Shown here: one piece after another, positions 22,606-34,800 of the stretch
Numbering within the stretch: position 1 is the first letter of the stretch
How the letters are laid out: the number at the start of each line of letters is the position of its first letter
Assembly: GCA_034509425.1 (NCBI GenBank)
Contig: JAVTVJ010000343.1
Coordinates: forward strand, 1,638,501-1,702,500
Direction: 5' to 3'
DNA: 64,000 nt
From: Eopsaltria australis
Lineage: Eukaryota; Chordata; Aves; Passeriformes; Petroicidae
Notes under the pieces: generated by a model
Database searches by the model: none
Told to the model about the DNA's origin: nothing
The model's input: the letters and a program-made list of their open reading frames with translations, nothing else
Made by a program: the position numbers and the translations under genes

Positions 22606-25111
22606 TAAATAGATTTATATAATTCAATGTTGACTTTTCTTTGCCATGTGCAATTATATAATAATTCTTTTATTTCTTAGTGTTAATAAATAATTTCTGC
22701 TACCAACAGAAAACCAAAATTTTAGTGCAGCATGGGTTCAATTCATACTGTATTTTTTCTAAGCCTATCCTAAACCATGCTCAGGCAGTGCTGGAAGATT
22801 TCCATCATTCTTGCAGTCACCTCTCTAATGCAAAGTGTGACCAAAGGTACAAACTAAGCACAAAACAACCAGCAAGATTTTGAAAATGCCCTGGGACCTC
22901 TCCTTTGCACAGTGGTGTTTTTTATAACTCTCTGGTTCAGGATACTTTACATCTGCCTTGAGGAACTTTAAGGAAATCCATGCAGGGAAGAGGCATGCAC
23001 AAGGCTTAAGTACCTGACCAAGACAAATTTTTAAAGCTGTTCTGCCCTTCCCCCAAAAGACTAATATTGTATTTTCTTGACTCTCCAAAATATTCTTTCT
23101 CCATTTTTTCTAAAAAAAATTTTTAAAAATTTAAAAAATTATGAACTATATCTTTGAAAGATTTTTTTTCACAATAGAGGAGGTTAAAGCTCCAGTCCCA
23201 ACACAGTTGCTTACTGTCCCATACAATCACCTTCAACCTACCCTGCAAGAGATACCTCAGCATATTAAGAAGGCCCCTTCAGGTACACAAATTAATATAT
23301 TTCAGTACCAGCAAATCAATTCCTTTTAAAAAGTAAAATATAGGCAGAAATGAAATTAATCTCCTGATCCTCTCCTAAATATCTTATTTTTCTCAGCTGC
23401 AGTTCTCATTCCTCTTTCATGTCTCTGCAGCGTCAGCCACTTCATGCAGCAGTGAAAGTCTAAGTGGTTTTTGGGGGTTAAGAATTCTATTTTTTTAACA
23501 AAACCAGCAGTTCCATAAGACTATTCAGCATGCATAAAATTAAGAATGCGCCTAAACCTGTGCAATATTGGATCCTTCACATGGACAGTAGATGTACTGT
23601 TAATTAAATGCTACTTGTAATAAAATATATTAAAGTGATTGAAGCTGCTGTAGCTGCAGTGGGCCTAGAAAGTACAATAATCCTTCACTGTAATGTAGAA
23701 TCCTCATGTCAGAAACATGTACAGTGTTCAGAAAGAGTATAATTAATGCACATTAACATATATACTCAGAGACAGAATATATGAAGAGGGTGCTTTGGGA
23801 CATGATTAAATTTTTTGTGACTTCAAATTAGGGAATTTTGAAAACTTCCAGTTCAGCAATTTACAATGATTAAATGGTATCATAACATTTCTCTAAAACC
23901 AAAAAAATGTGAAGTAATGAGAAAATATGGTTTTATTTCATTAATGAGCTATTCTAGTCTTAAATATTGTTTTCCACAAATACAATAAATATTGATTTTC
24001 CTAGCTAATTAAGAATGGATGGCCACCCACAATAATTAAACTAAATATTTAGTCTTGTATAGTTAAATGAAAAATTAGATGCTTATTTCAGAGCTGGGTA
24101 GCATGTGAAGATCATTAGATAGTCCAAGGTCAGTATTGGATTAAAAGTGAGATCTTCCACAGAAAAGCAAGAAGAAATTATTTTGAAGAAGGAGGGACAT
24201 TTGGGGTGGCTCAGGCCTGTTGCTATCTGAGATGGTCACTGAAATTCAGAGGTGAAAATTGGAGGTGAAAAGGAAAGCTCTTTTTTATGTAGAGAGAGTT
24301 CACCTTTCCCTTGAATAGTGAGACCTGCAGGGCACTGTCAGTCAGCACAGTGAATTTAGCAGCAAGAGACCCAGGCTGGGCTTGCCCTGAGCTCTGGTGG
24401 CTTGCTGGGCTCCTTCTGAGCAGTTAGAAACAGAGTCCTTTTATGCATGCAGTATCTGACACATCCATGTCACAGATGGAGACCAAGTACTCTTGACAGT
24501 GCCCAGTTAGAAGCCATTTGGGCAGACAACACAAGTGCAGCAAAACTCTGTATTAGTTTTTTGGCAGAAAATTTGAGCTGGTTGAATAATAAGAGTCAGG
24601 GATGGCAAAACTGTCACATACAACCTCATTCCTTGTTACTTTAGCTGACTTCTGACTTCTTTACATCTCAGAATTAGATAAAAAAGTAGGCTACATAACT
24701 CATCAGAAGCCAAAAAAACCTGACAATGTTTTTCATTCTTTCTTGTGGTATATATGAAGCCTAAAAAGTGGAATTTCAGTCTCTTTAGGAAGAGGATAAG
24801 GTCAGAGTCCATCTGGGCTTGACCAGTCTTGCTTGCCAATTGTTGGTTGTGCTCTGTCCAATTGTTTAAATCCATGCCAACAATCTGAGTTTTTAAGTAA
24901 TCTAAGTAGTGAATTAAAGACTCAATATGATTGAGCACTCTTCATTGGTTGTCACAGCAATAAAAGGGCCACAAGTGTTTCATGATACACATAAGAGGAT
25001 GAAGTATCTAGTGCTGCTACTCAAAAGATATTTTTGTTTTTTCTCACTGTAAAATTCATAGTCTTACAATATGGGTAGCTCTAACAGAAATCTAGGGAAT
25101 CATTTTTTCAC
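22606..25111. other. Unique non-coding sequence, no feature seen
   Basis: No gene or interspersed repeat supported. An A/T-only stretch at about 23105-23141 mixes A-runs and T-runs and can self-pair. Confidence 0.5.
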
Positions 25112-25157
25112 AAAAAAAAAAAACCAAAACAAAACAAAAAAAAAAAAAACCAAAACA
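25112..25157. repeat. A-rich simple repeat
   Basis: Two A-runs of about 12-14 bases separated and followed by CCAAAAC and AAAAC units. No LINE-1 or processed gene copy precedes it, so this is simple sequence rather than a retrotransposed poly-A tail. Confidence 0.85.
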
Positions 25158-25334
25158 ATTTGTGGCATTTCAAAAAAGTTGTGTGATTCTTTAGGAAAAC
25201 TGGAGCCCCCACAAGGACTCCAGGAAAATAAATATGCAAAATAGCAAATTTGCCTACGTCCAAAGAGTTGCAAATATTTGAACCTCTGTAGATTTCTCAT
25301 CAGTTAATGAGCCTTCTCATCAGCTTCATCTTCA

Positions 25335-25396
25335 AGAGAATTATGTGAAACTCAGTGATCCTGATGGGTCCCTTCCAACATATTCTATTTTATGAG
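25335..25396 (+). mobile_element. Short CR1 3' tail
   Basis: Only the last 60 or so bases of a CR1 element are recognisable: 'gatcctgatgggtcccttcc' followed by 'aacatattctattttatgag'. This corresponds to the terminal 3' untranslated region. It is very short and diverged. Confidence 0.75.
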
Positions 25397-26294
25397 ACAA
25401 AAACAGTTTACAGATCTAAGCGCCAAAAGGCATTCTTCATATTACATTGTCTTGGGCCTTAAAAAAAGAGTAATTGTGAGCTTGTTTCCACTAAGTTTTT
25501 TTTGTTTTCCAGGCCAATGAACAAAACTCTACATGATTTTCTCTACCTTTACAGATCAAGGAACCATGCAATACCCTACAGCTGTTGTATAACATAGTGG
25601 AAAACTTCTGGTGATCTCATTGTGTGTTCTCTCTTGTGTGCTATGATTGGATTTCTCCATATTCAGAGTTTAATTTCCAGGGTTTGAAATAAGCACACAC
25701 TTAAGATGACTCATTATTTCTAAATATTTTTGTCTCATAAGTAGAAAGACTATCACACTAACTAAGTTCTTCATTTACAGGCATGCATTTTATTAGAGTT
25801 TTACTAGAATAAGCTGATATATAAACTGATTATAAGTAATGTATAAATGCTAGTATAAATTTACAAGTTCTAAACACATTTTGCACTTTTTTTCATAATC
25901 CCACTGACTAAATTTTTATCGTGTTTTTTCTCCTTTTTTTTTGGAGGGTGGCAGGGGACATGATATAGAAAGAAGTATTTTTGAATATAAGCCAAGATTT
26001 CTCGCATCCATGTCAATCTTAATGTAGTTTAACCTAACTGTTCTTGGAAATCCATACGTACTATGAAGCACTTTCTTCAAAAACAAAAAATCTAGACTTT
26101 CTTCAGTCACAAGGGAAATGACCTGCAGAGCATTCAAGCCCTTACATGAGCAGTATAACACTACAGAATGCCTTGCCCAAGCCACTGGTAGGAAAAGGCA
26201 GCTTTTCTTCAGCCTGTTCCTCCTATTTCTGGGGTTTTTTTCAGTCATTCCCAAACACTGCCAAAAGATCAAGTTATATTTCAGGTTTTTTCTT
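25397..26294. other. Unique non-coding sequence, no feature seen
   Basis: No supported gene or repeat. The minus-strand open frame at 25916-26272 (118 codons) has no family resemblance and no flanking splice signals that convince. Confidence 0.45.
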
Positions 26295-26341
26295 TAAACA
26301 AAAACAAAAACAAAAACAAAAACAAAAACAAAAACAAAAAC
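26295..26341. repeat. (AAAAC)n microsatellite
   Basis: About nine near-perfect AAAAC pentamers, followed by a looser AAC/AAAAC stretch. It is the source of the 'KQKQKQ' translation in this place. Confidence 0.97.
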
Positions 26342-29300
26342 TAACAACAAAAAACTGCCCACCAAACAACACAAACCCCACACATATCACTTTCATCTGT
26401 TTGTAAATATTTCATTGGTTTGTATTCTGGGTACATCTAATATTACTGCACTAAGATTTCTGCACATAGTGAGCAGTGTAAACTGAGAAAAAAATAAAAG
26501 TGCATGGGGGAGAAAGGGATGTTTGCAATCTTAGTTGAAGTCCAGGATGGCATTTATCTGGTGATTTCAGTAGAGCAGGGATTTCATTGTAACTGATAAC
26601 AAAACCTTTTGACTAATTTAATTGGTACACAGATTTGGAATAATGTAAAATATTTCCCTTATTTCTAGTAAAGCTATAGGTATGCATATATACATTTATC
26701 TATATAGGTGAATAACTTAGAAAAGGAGAGAATATGAATGAAATCACCTAGAGAACCATTAAATGATATTAACAAATACAAGTCATTGATGTGTCTCCCT
26801 TGTGTAGAATCAAAGTTGTAGTGGAGAAAAAGGAGAAGAGGATGCTAGGAATATGTAAGGTACTCTCCATGGAGAACACAGAGTAAATGTACAAAGGTAA
26901 GAAAAAAAAAACGTTTGTAACATTTATTAGCTAAGCATATACCCAGTAAAAAATAATGCATATATTCATATATTCAACTGATGTATATGTTTAGCTTTAA
27001 ACCTGGTAACAGTAACTGTAGGTTTAGTACAAATAAATTGGGTTCAGAGCTGAAGTCATGTAACATAGTCCAGCCCAAATCTTTGCAGGGATTGCCAGCT
27101 TTTGCTTCAGATTTAAAGGTATTGCTCAGATTTCAGTCCACAATTTGGCAAAGAGCTGATGAAACAGACTTGGATATTCTCTTCCCTTTTGGCCTTGGTG
27201 ATTTTCTGTGCCATTAATAGATAAACTTGCAATGGTTTTGTGTTATGGAATAGTTTCTGTGTTGCTGTATCAACTGATATAGTTCAGTGTTTGTAAGGCT
27301 CTAGGGCAGCATCTTCTGCAGTTGATTTTATATGACTTCTTATGAGATTTTTAAACTTCAGCTGTGTGTAAAGTTCACAGTCTGAGTTGTCTTCCTCAGC
27401 TGTTGCAAGATCTCACAAAACCATGTGGACAACAAGGCTGGTTCCCTCCAGATCTGACAGCTGGGGGTCCTCAGATGGATCAGTCCTGAAACCTTGGGAA
27501 AGCCAAGCTGGAAAGCTTAGCTGGAAAGACTTAAGTGTCTTCAGTAATACACTAGTAGGGTTTCTGAAACCGTTGAGCTCCACATGATTTTGTGCCAAGG
27601 ATTTTCTCTGAGTTCACAACAGTTTGAAGTGTATGATTTCCAGCAGTCACAACCTCCACAGACTCTGTCTGCCAGGCTTCTGGGAGGCTTCTCATGTGGC
27701 TCTACAGCATGTGTGGCTTTTGGGACACCTGTCCCCAGACATGTACAGAAAGGCTGAGCCCCCCACTGCTATCCAACTGAGAAGGCTCTCTTCTGTTCAC
27801 TACCCAGCCTTGCTGACTGTGAGACCTGATATATTTGCTTAAGCAAAATTTGCTCAGGTTTTCCCTTTAGAAAGGGCAAAAATATGGTTTTTTCCTTCTT
27901 CAGTTTCGGTGTTTTGAAGTTAAGATACTATGGGGACAATACTGTAGGTTTTGATAACGCATCATTATTGTCTAAGAAAGCAATAACATTGTTGGAAGCA
28001 CCTGTTAATATTCTCATACCAGTGACCCATATATTTTATGCAAATATACAATTGTTCTATAGCTACAAAAATGTAACAGTAGGTTGCAATTTATAGCAGC
28101 AAAAACATTCAAAACACCCAGTAATGTTCTTGGTTGCTAATCGGTCATTTGCTACAGCTTCTTTCCTTACAGACATAAGCTCGGAGCACCATCAAAAGTT
28201 AGAGGTCTAAAAGAGATCCCACTCAAACAGAGCCCAGGTGGCTGAGGGATACACAACATCTACCAATACTACCATTTCTCTGTGGAGGCCATGCTTGAAG
28301 TACGGGTCAAATGGTGAACGTAACTTGCTGAAAGATCTTTGGCTGTCAAGCTAAGGTGTAATAGGTTGTTGTATGGAACATAAAATCCATTTCAAAAATC
28401 ATGAAATATTTTAAAAAAGGCAGCCCCTGCAGAAGAAGGTGAAGAGTTGAAGAGAAACAGGAGTTTATTCATACAAACTCTTCTTGGAAAGTTTAACCTA
28501 TAAATGCCTCTGGCCTGAAGGTATCTGACTAACTAGCTCAGTGGACTTAGGTTATACTTATTCCTTCCACTGCAATGGACTAAACAAAGGCAAGCTTGGG
28601 AGGGTCATTACTACCTTATTACTAGTGCTTCTTCAACAGCTCTTCACTGTGTGGCAGACCCTAGCAGAGCAGGTAAATCTGATTTGAGGTCTTCTTGCTC
28701 TATCTAGTTATAAAAATTCACTAAATAACTTCCTCTCTAAGCATAAAGCTCTTGATAAAGGTTTGCCCTATGCATGCACAGCTTTTTTTTATTATTTTTC
28801 ATCTATATACAGTATACCAAATTTGGCTGTGACTGATTTGCTTCTTCTCTACAATGTGACAGAAGAAATTTTTTGCATGTTGACTTTCACCATGCTTGAA
28901 ATGCCAGGGGAGCAATGCACAATCTGATATAGTCCTCTTCAAGAAAGTTGGGGATTTTCCATTTTTTTAAAAATTCAACTCATCTCAAGTCAGGATTTCT
29001 TTTCAGAAGATATGCTCCAGCCTTAATTGGGGTGCTCAGTCTAGGGTAAATGGGTGAAATTTAAGGTCCAGCAATACATAAGCAGTTTCTCCCAGTAATC
29101 TCACAATCTCTTCAATTCTATGCATTTAAAATGAAGAATCTTGCAGTGTGCAGCCTGCAATATGTTAAGTATTCTTGGAACATGGGCAAAGCATTTACAC
29201 CCAGTAAGTAACCCTACATCATTTGCACAGTGAATTCTTTTCTGCTCTGCATAAAATACAATATAACTGAGTACCAGTGCGGATTGACAGAGTACAAGTG

Positions 29301-30793
29301 TATGGATGGTCTCTCCAAAGTTGCTTCAAAGCCAGTGTGCAATGGCAATGAAGCCCCTTCAGATCTCAGCCCATGTCACTGAGTTCTGTGCTCCGTGAGT
29401 CTTAACACCTCACTTTCTGCAGTCCAAAAATCTAGCCCTGTGATGTCAGGGTGACTCTTCAGTTCCTCTTATGAATGAGTCTTTGATGTGAGGAAAGACA
29501 AGACAGATCCTTATAATCATGGTTTGAGGAAAAGCTTTGCCATTAGAACTATTAGCAATGACTGCTTTGCCAAAGAGTTTGAAAACACAAAGATAAAAAG
29601 GCTACAAAAATATGAAAGGAAGTGTGAGGCAGCAAAAGCACATGTTAAGAAAAGGTAGAAGGATGAGCGTTTTGAGAACAGTCAATACCTCATTTGGCTT
29701 CCTGTGAAGGTGTACATTGCACAGGGAAAAATTACCAGACATTGTATTCTTTACCTTTACATCTCCATGTTGCCCAGAGGTATGGTGAACATCCCTCGTT
29801 TTGGTGGGAAACGCATGGGAGCTGCATTGTGTCTGTCACAATATGTCAAGTCAAACATACGAGCTGAAGAAGTGCCTTGCTTTTGCTCAATTAGTACTGT
29901 TTGCTTTGTGGACCTCCATTAGCAAGTATAAATTTGTACAGTGGTCACCATTTAAAAATCAATATTTACCAAGGGTTATCACATCATCAAGCCTAGGACA
30001 CTAAGTAGTTCCGTAAACTTTGAGCAGAAAATAATACTGCGATCTGGTAAATATTTAACACACGTATCATTTTATGGTAACCACTACTTTTGATACAGGT
30101 GTTCATTACCTCTTCCCAGCTAAACCTTCCATTAAATTACATTGCACTGAATTTAGGCTTCACTTCAACCAGATTTCAGTTAAAGGAACTGGGGGCAAAA
30201 TATAGTGAAACTGACTTCATAATGAATATAATGAAAATAACTGTAATGAATAATCACTTTAATTTTTGTTGCCCTCTTATCCCAAAGCATATGATTCAGC
30301 ACGGATTGTCTGTGGAAATACTGAATATATGGCTAAAATATATCTAGGTAAAAATAATTCAGGTTTATTTTTCCTCTGGGTATAGTAGGGTATTTTCTGT
30401 TTGGCAAGGAAGGCTCCCCAGTAGCTAGCTGCACTGTCCAGTTTCTTTCAGTATAAGCACCCTTCCTTTGATGTGTAAGTAACAGATGTTTAAGACATAA
30501 GAAATTAGATAGAGTGTGATTACTGAGAAACAAGTTAATTTCAATTCATTACTTGATGTTCTCATTCACTTGTTCTGAAAATGACAGTAGTTAGTAGGGT
30601 TGTTGGTTTTTTTAATTGACATATTTTATGTTTAACAATCAACTTAAACTTAACCTATGCACACCTCTAATTTTGAAACACATCATTTGCGAGCTAATAT
30701 GTCACTTTTTCATTGTAAATTGGAATTATTTCCAAAATGGCTTCACTTTAATTATATGTACGTGTAAAACTTAGCCAGCTTATTTTCTTGTAG

Positions 30794-30806
30794 GCAACGG
30801 GAAGAG
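30794..30806 (+). other. Microexon-like segment between consensus splice signals
   Basis: A good acceptor (pyrimidine-rich 'ttattttcttgtAG' ending at 30793) is followed after 13 bases, GCAACGGGAAGAG, by a strong donor GTAAGG (30807-30812). Neural microexons of this size exist in vertebrates and are often not a multiple of three when they act in a regulatory way. No neighbouring exon is known in this window, so this may be chance. Confidence 0.12.
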
Positions 30807-31681
30807 GTAAGGAGAACGCAGGAAGCAACAGCTTTGTTTTTCCCCCTTTCACAAAACCAAATTCATCCCCTCCCAGTTTTCTGAAAAAGAGGTATTTCAA
30901 ATGAGCCAGAGGAAGGGCTTGGCAGGGGAGGGATTAAGTTTGGGTTTTTATACTGGAAAGGAGTAGGCATGATTAAGAAAATGTCTTAGGTAGCTCATTA
31001 GCTTCCAAATATTGCATGTGTTTGGTTGATAAAGGTAATAACTTTCACACAAGTACTGTAAGGAATTTTACTTGGTACCTCACAAAATTTTGACTAAGAA
31101 AGTAAAACAACAATAAACTCAACATGGTGTATCTTGTATAGCTTAAAAAGTGTGAGTTTTTCTTGAAATTGCAAACAGGGAATTCTCACAGAAATTATGT
31201 TTTCCTAGTCAGGTCTTCAGGGATCAGTTTTTAATGCCATGCTGTGAAATGTTTGTATTGGTTCAGAGGAAAAGACTTAGGTGTTTGAAAGAACTTTCTG
31301 AAATATACTACAGTTAACTGTAACAAAGAGGATACCTAGAAAAGCTGAGGGTTTCTCAATGAAGATTTTTAAGAATTGATTAGCATGTTTGGGCTATGTA
31401 AGTTCACTTTCCTCTGATCTCTAGTAGAGATATGATCAAGATGATGGTTTGAGACCCCTCCAGAATTGCATGATTTGAAGCCAAAGTGATCACTTACAAA
31501 TTTTCAAGGTAGTTAGGAAACTGTAGCAGTGACAAATAAAAAGAGGGTAGACTGATGAGACAATGCCAGTTGAATCAGTCTCCTGATAATTCACATATGA
31601 ACAACACAGTGTTGGAGCATAGCAAAAGGACAGTGATGAGAGAAGGGGACAAGAGGGAGCATAAAACTCACACTCCTATAG

Positions 31682-31707
31682 CTGTACATTAACACTGTAA
31701 TGTACAG
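31682..31707. repeat. Perfect inverted repeat
   Basis: Arms CTGTACATTA (31682-31691) and TAATGTACAG (31698-31707) around a 6-nt loop ACACTG. It gives a stable 10-bp hairpin in either strand. The function is unknown. Confidence 0.8.
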
Positions 31708-34700
31708 TGTCACACAATCCCTGTCACCTGTTCTGCTCTTCCCAGGCCAGAGAAAAGCCATCAGAAGGCAGTAGTGCTTTATAATTTGCCCTTACAATAA
31801 CTGACCCAAACAAATTATGCCTGTATAGTTCATAAGTCAGGCAATGTTTTCAGGGAGAAGTATTATTTTTTTGTCTAACTCATATCATTGATAAAAAACA
31901 GATGAGCTCTTAGGTACAAAAGCACTAAATCTCCTCTTTTTTTCTCAACTGTATCAATCTGTCTAATAAAAAATACTACTGGTCCTTATGAAATATGTTT
32001 TTTTTACACCCTCTGGCCATCATAACTACAACAACCCTACAGCAGTCGTAAATTGAAGTAACAAGTTACACTTTCTATCAGTGACAATAATTAGGTCCCA
32101 AACAAGGTGTTAACACATTTAATAGATTCCACATCAGAAAAAAATTACTGAAACAAGTCTAGAAATTTTTAATAAATTGTGTAGCTCCAAGAGAAGCTGA
32201 GATTTGGAGCTAAACCAAGGAGTTTAAAAGGCTTTTGGTCCTTGTTAAGTGGGAGGTAAAAAAAATGGTTGAATACAGTTTTTCTCTTTGGTTTCATAAC
32301 CTATGAATCTAGAGCTCTGTAATTGAATACCAAGAGGTGATTTTTTTTAAAAAAATTAGTAGAAAAGCTCTAAACACACTCTTATTTCTAGTTTATGTTT
32401 CTAAATTTGAGGCTTCTATATCTCTCAACTGTTATTCTGTGTTCACCTTGTAAAAAGAAACAGACTAAGGCTCCACAGGATGAGAGTCAGGCCAGTACAA
32501 TGTAGACAGGCTTTTAAGCAATCTCCTCAAGCACTACAAACTATGTCCAAACCTCACAGTTTATCATGTGTTAAGCCTATCCAGATGGTAGGTACTATTC
32601 TAGTATTAGCAATCCACATCCACTTCCACTTCCTTCTCTATAGAAAATTGCCAGCAAGTCTCCCTGGTGGTCTTTTAAAAGTAAAGGTATTCACATGTAT
32701 ATTAATGTATACCATATATATTACAGTATCTTGCTCTGAAGTAAAAAACAAGCTCTTAGTAATTTATTATTTGAAATATGGAGAAGAACACAGCTTCAAA
32801 TGGTATGAAATTGTGCTATTTTCAAGTACTTTCCCTAACTGCCTGTGACAGACCCAGGCTCCGGAGAACAGGACTTCAAAGAAGACAAGAAGAATCCAAA
32901 CTACAAGTGCTTTTTCTGCCTTCCTGTGAGAGCTGGAGTGATGGGGCTTTGTGTGAATAAATGCAGGACTCTTCTCTCTATGTGGCGTCACAGGCATTGC
33001 TACAGCTCCAGTCCATAGTGCAATCAGCTGCACGCCCAGAACAAATTAGCAAATTTATGGACAAGGAAACCTGGAGATTTTTAGTATACATACCAGGCAT
33101 TTTAGTATAAATAAAAACATACATTTTAAATACATTTTAGTCATCATACCAGACAGCAGAAATAAGCATGGAATTACAGAACAGGCTAAATTGTCAAAGA
33201 GATGTAGTCACAGTTAACTGTCCAGTGGTCATAACAAAATGTGTAGCTAGAGAAATCCCAGCCTTGCAAGAACTAGGAAAACTGTGGGTTTACACCTTTA
33301 AAAATTACTTGCAGATCATTATGGCTGCTTTTCAGTTTTTCCAGGGGTTGTCCAACTTTCAATAGGTCCCAGCAGAAAGTGCCTCAGCTCTCTGCTTCCT
33401 GTTGCATTGTTCTCCTACAAACACCTTCCCCTGCCTCTATGGGTAAGGCCTATGACCACAATCTCTATCCCAGGAGAGTAAGACCAAGATGTGAAGCAAC
33501 AGACATTTAGGATACACTGCACTGCAGTTTAAATGGGGTGGAAATGAGAGGGTGTCAGAGCAGAAGCTAGCAGAGCTTTGTGAAACTGAGGTTTCGGTAA
33601 CAGAGAAGTCTCCACTTATTTTCTGCATCTCTCTTTGGCACTCTGTGGATGTTCATCACTTAACAGCAAGAAAAAACCTGAAGCCAACCTCCTTTTTTAA
33701 CCTTGGACACATTGTCAAACTATTTCCTTATGAAAATGTTTTTTTTTTTTTCTTTTCTGTGTTAATCACTTCATTTCACCCAGCATTTTTCTCCTCTGCT
33801 TTGTTACACTGAGTAAACCACCAGGGACTTTAAAGTCCTCCAGATGTCCTACTCCACTATATATCATGTGGAACCTCAAAAACCTCTGGATTGTTTCATT
33901 ACCTCTTCCTCAGATATATCTCCTCCTCTACAGCACTAGCAGGCAACCCTTGCAAGCATCAGCCTGAGCATTCAGCCGGAGGGGACATTCAAGATGGTCT
34001 GAGCAGCAACTTCAGGCAGCTCACTTAGATGTCTAACTTGAGAAGAGTAGGATAAATAAGTATCTGAGTTAGGAGCATTCCCACTCTTTTTATTCAGCCA
34101 GAGATAGAAGTAGATCACTTAAGATCAGTTCCTTGCAGAACCTATTTCTCTTCACTGAAATATGGAAACTGAAGGAAATTTGCAGTTCTGAATGTGTGCA
34201 TTAAGTCCCTGTGCCTAAACAATATGAATATCCTGCCTGCCTTCTTACACAGTTCATACATCCCAAACAAGCTCAGGCACCCATAAATATTGGTGGATAT
34301 AACAAGGGATTTTCTTGCATAGCTACTGCCTTCACTGCTGCCTTTTTCTCTCTGAAGAGCTGAAAGCATGCCTCAGCATACAGAGATCATTACAGGGTGC
34401 AATGTGTTTTTATCCCAAGCTTGCAAAAGAGAGGTGCATATTTTTATAACATGTCTCTTTTTTTTTTACACACTCTCATCCTCTGGGGAAAATTTTCATT
34501 GCATCTGCTACCAGCAGTGTTGTGGTGTCTCTGTTACCCCTGTGAGGTGCAGAGAGTACAGAAATGGTGAGTGCTCAGCAGCTTAAATGACACAGAAAGT
34601 TTTTCACTGTGACTGAGACTCAGCAGCCCTCCCAGGGTTAACCCATAAGTGAGCTTCTGCCATGTCCTGACACAACTCGGAAGTTTGCCAAAGAGAATTA

Positions 34701-34771
34701 ATTAAATTTCATGCTTTCTATCAGACTTATTAAATGTACTCATCTCTACCAGATCCCATACTGACATGGGC

Positions 34772-34800
34772 TATTATTATTGTTATTATTATTATTATTT
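34772..34800. repeat. (ATT)n trinucleotide repeat
   Basis: Short ATT array with one TTG interruption. Confidence 0.9.

Larger units (their letters stand above)
26342..34771. other. Long repeat-poor unique interval
   Basis: More than 8 kb in which no CR1, LTR or DNA-transposon remnant was recognised and no exon could be supported, apart from a speculative 13-nt microexon-like site at 30794-30806. A perfect inverted repeat at 31682-31707 is listed separately. Plus-strand frames at 27387-27842 and 32480-32848 were read for protein character and none was found. The 30660-31050 part is CpG-retaining and unique and could be regulatory. Confidence 0.45.

Noticed and set aside
25112..25157. A-rich tract considered as poly-A tail of a processed pseudogene
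   Set aside because: No gene-like sequence or target-site duplication precedes it. It is mixed with AAAAC units, as in simple repeats.
25916..26272. 118-codon minus-strand frame
   Set aside because: No recognisable domain, and it starts and ends in unique AT-rich DNA beside a T-run. Length is within chance expectation for a window of this size.
33825..33838. 14-bp perfect palindrome GGACTTTAAAGTCC
   Set aside because: A single short palindrome of this length is expected occasionally in 64 kb and has no supporting context.
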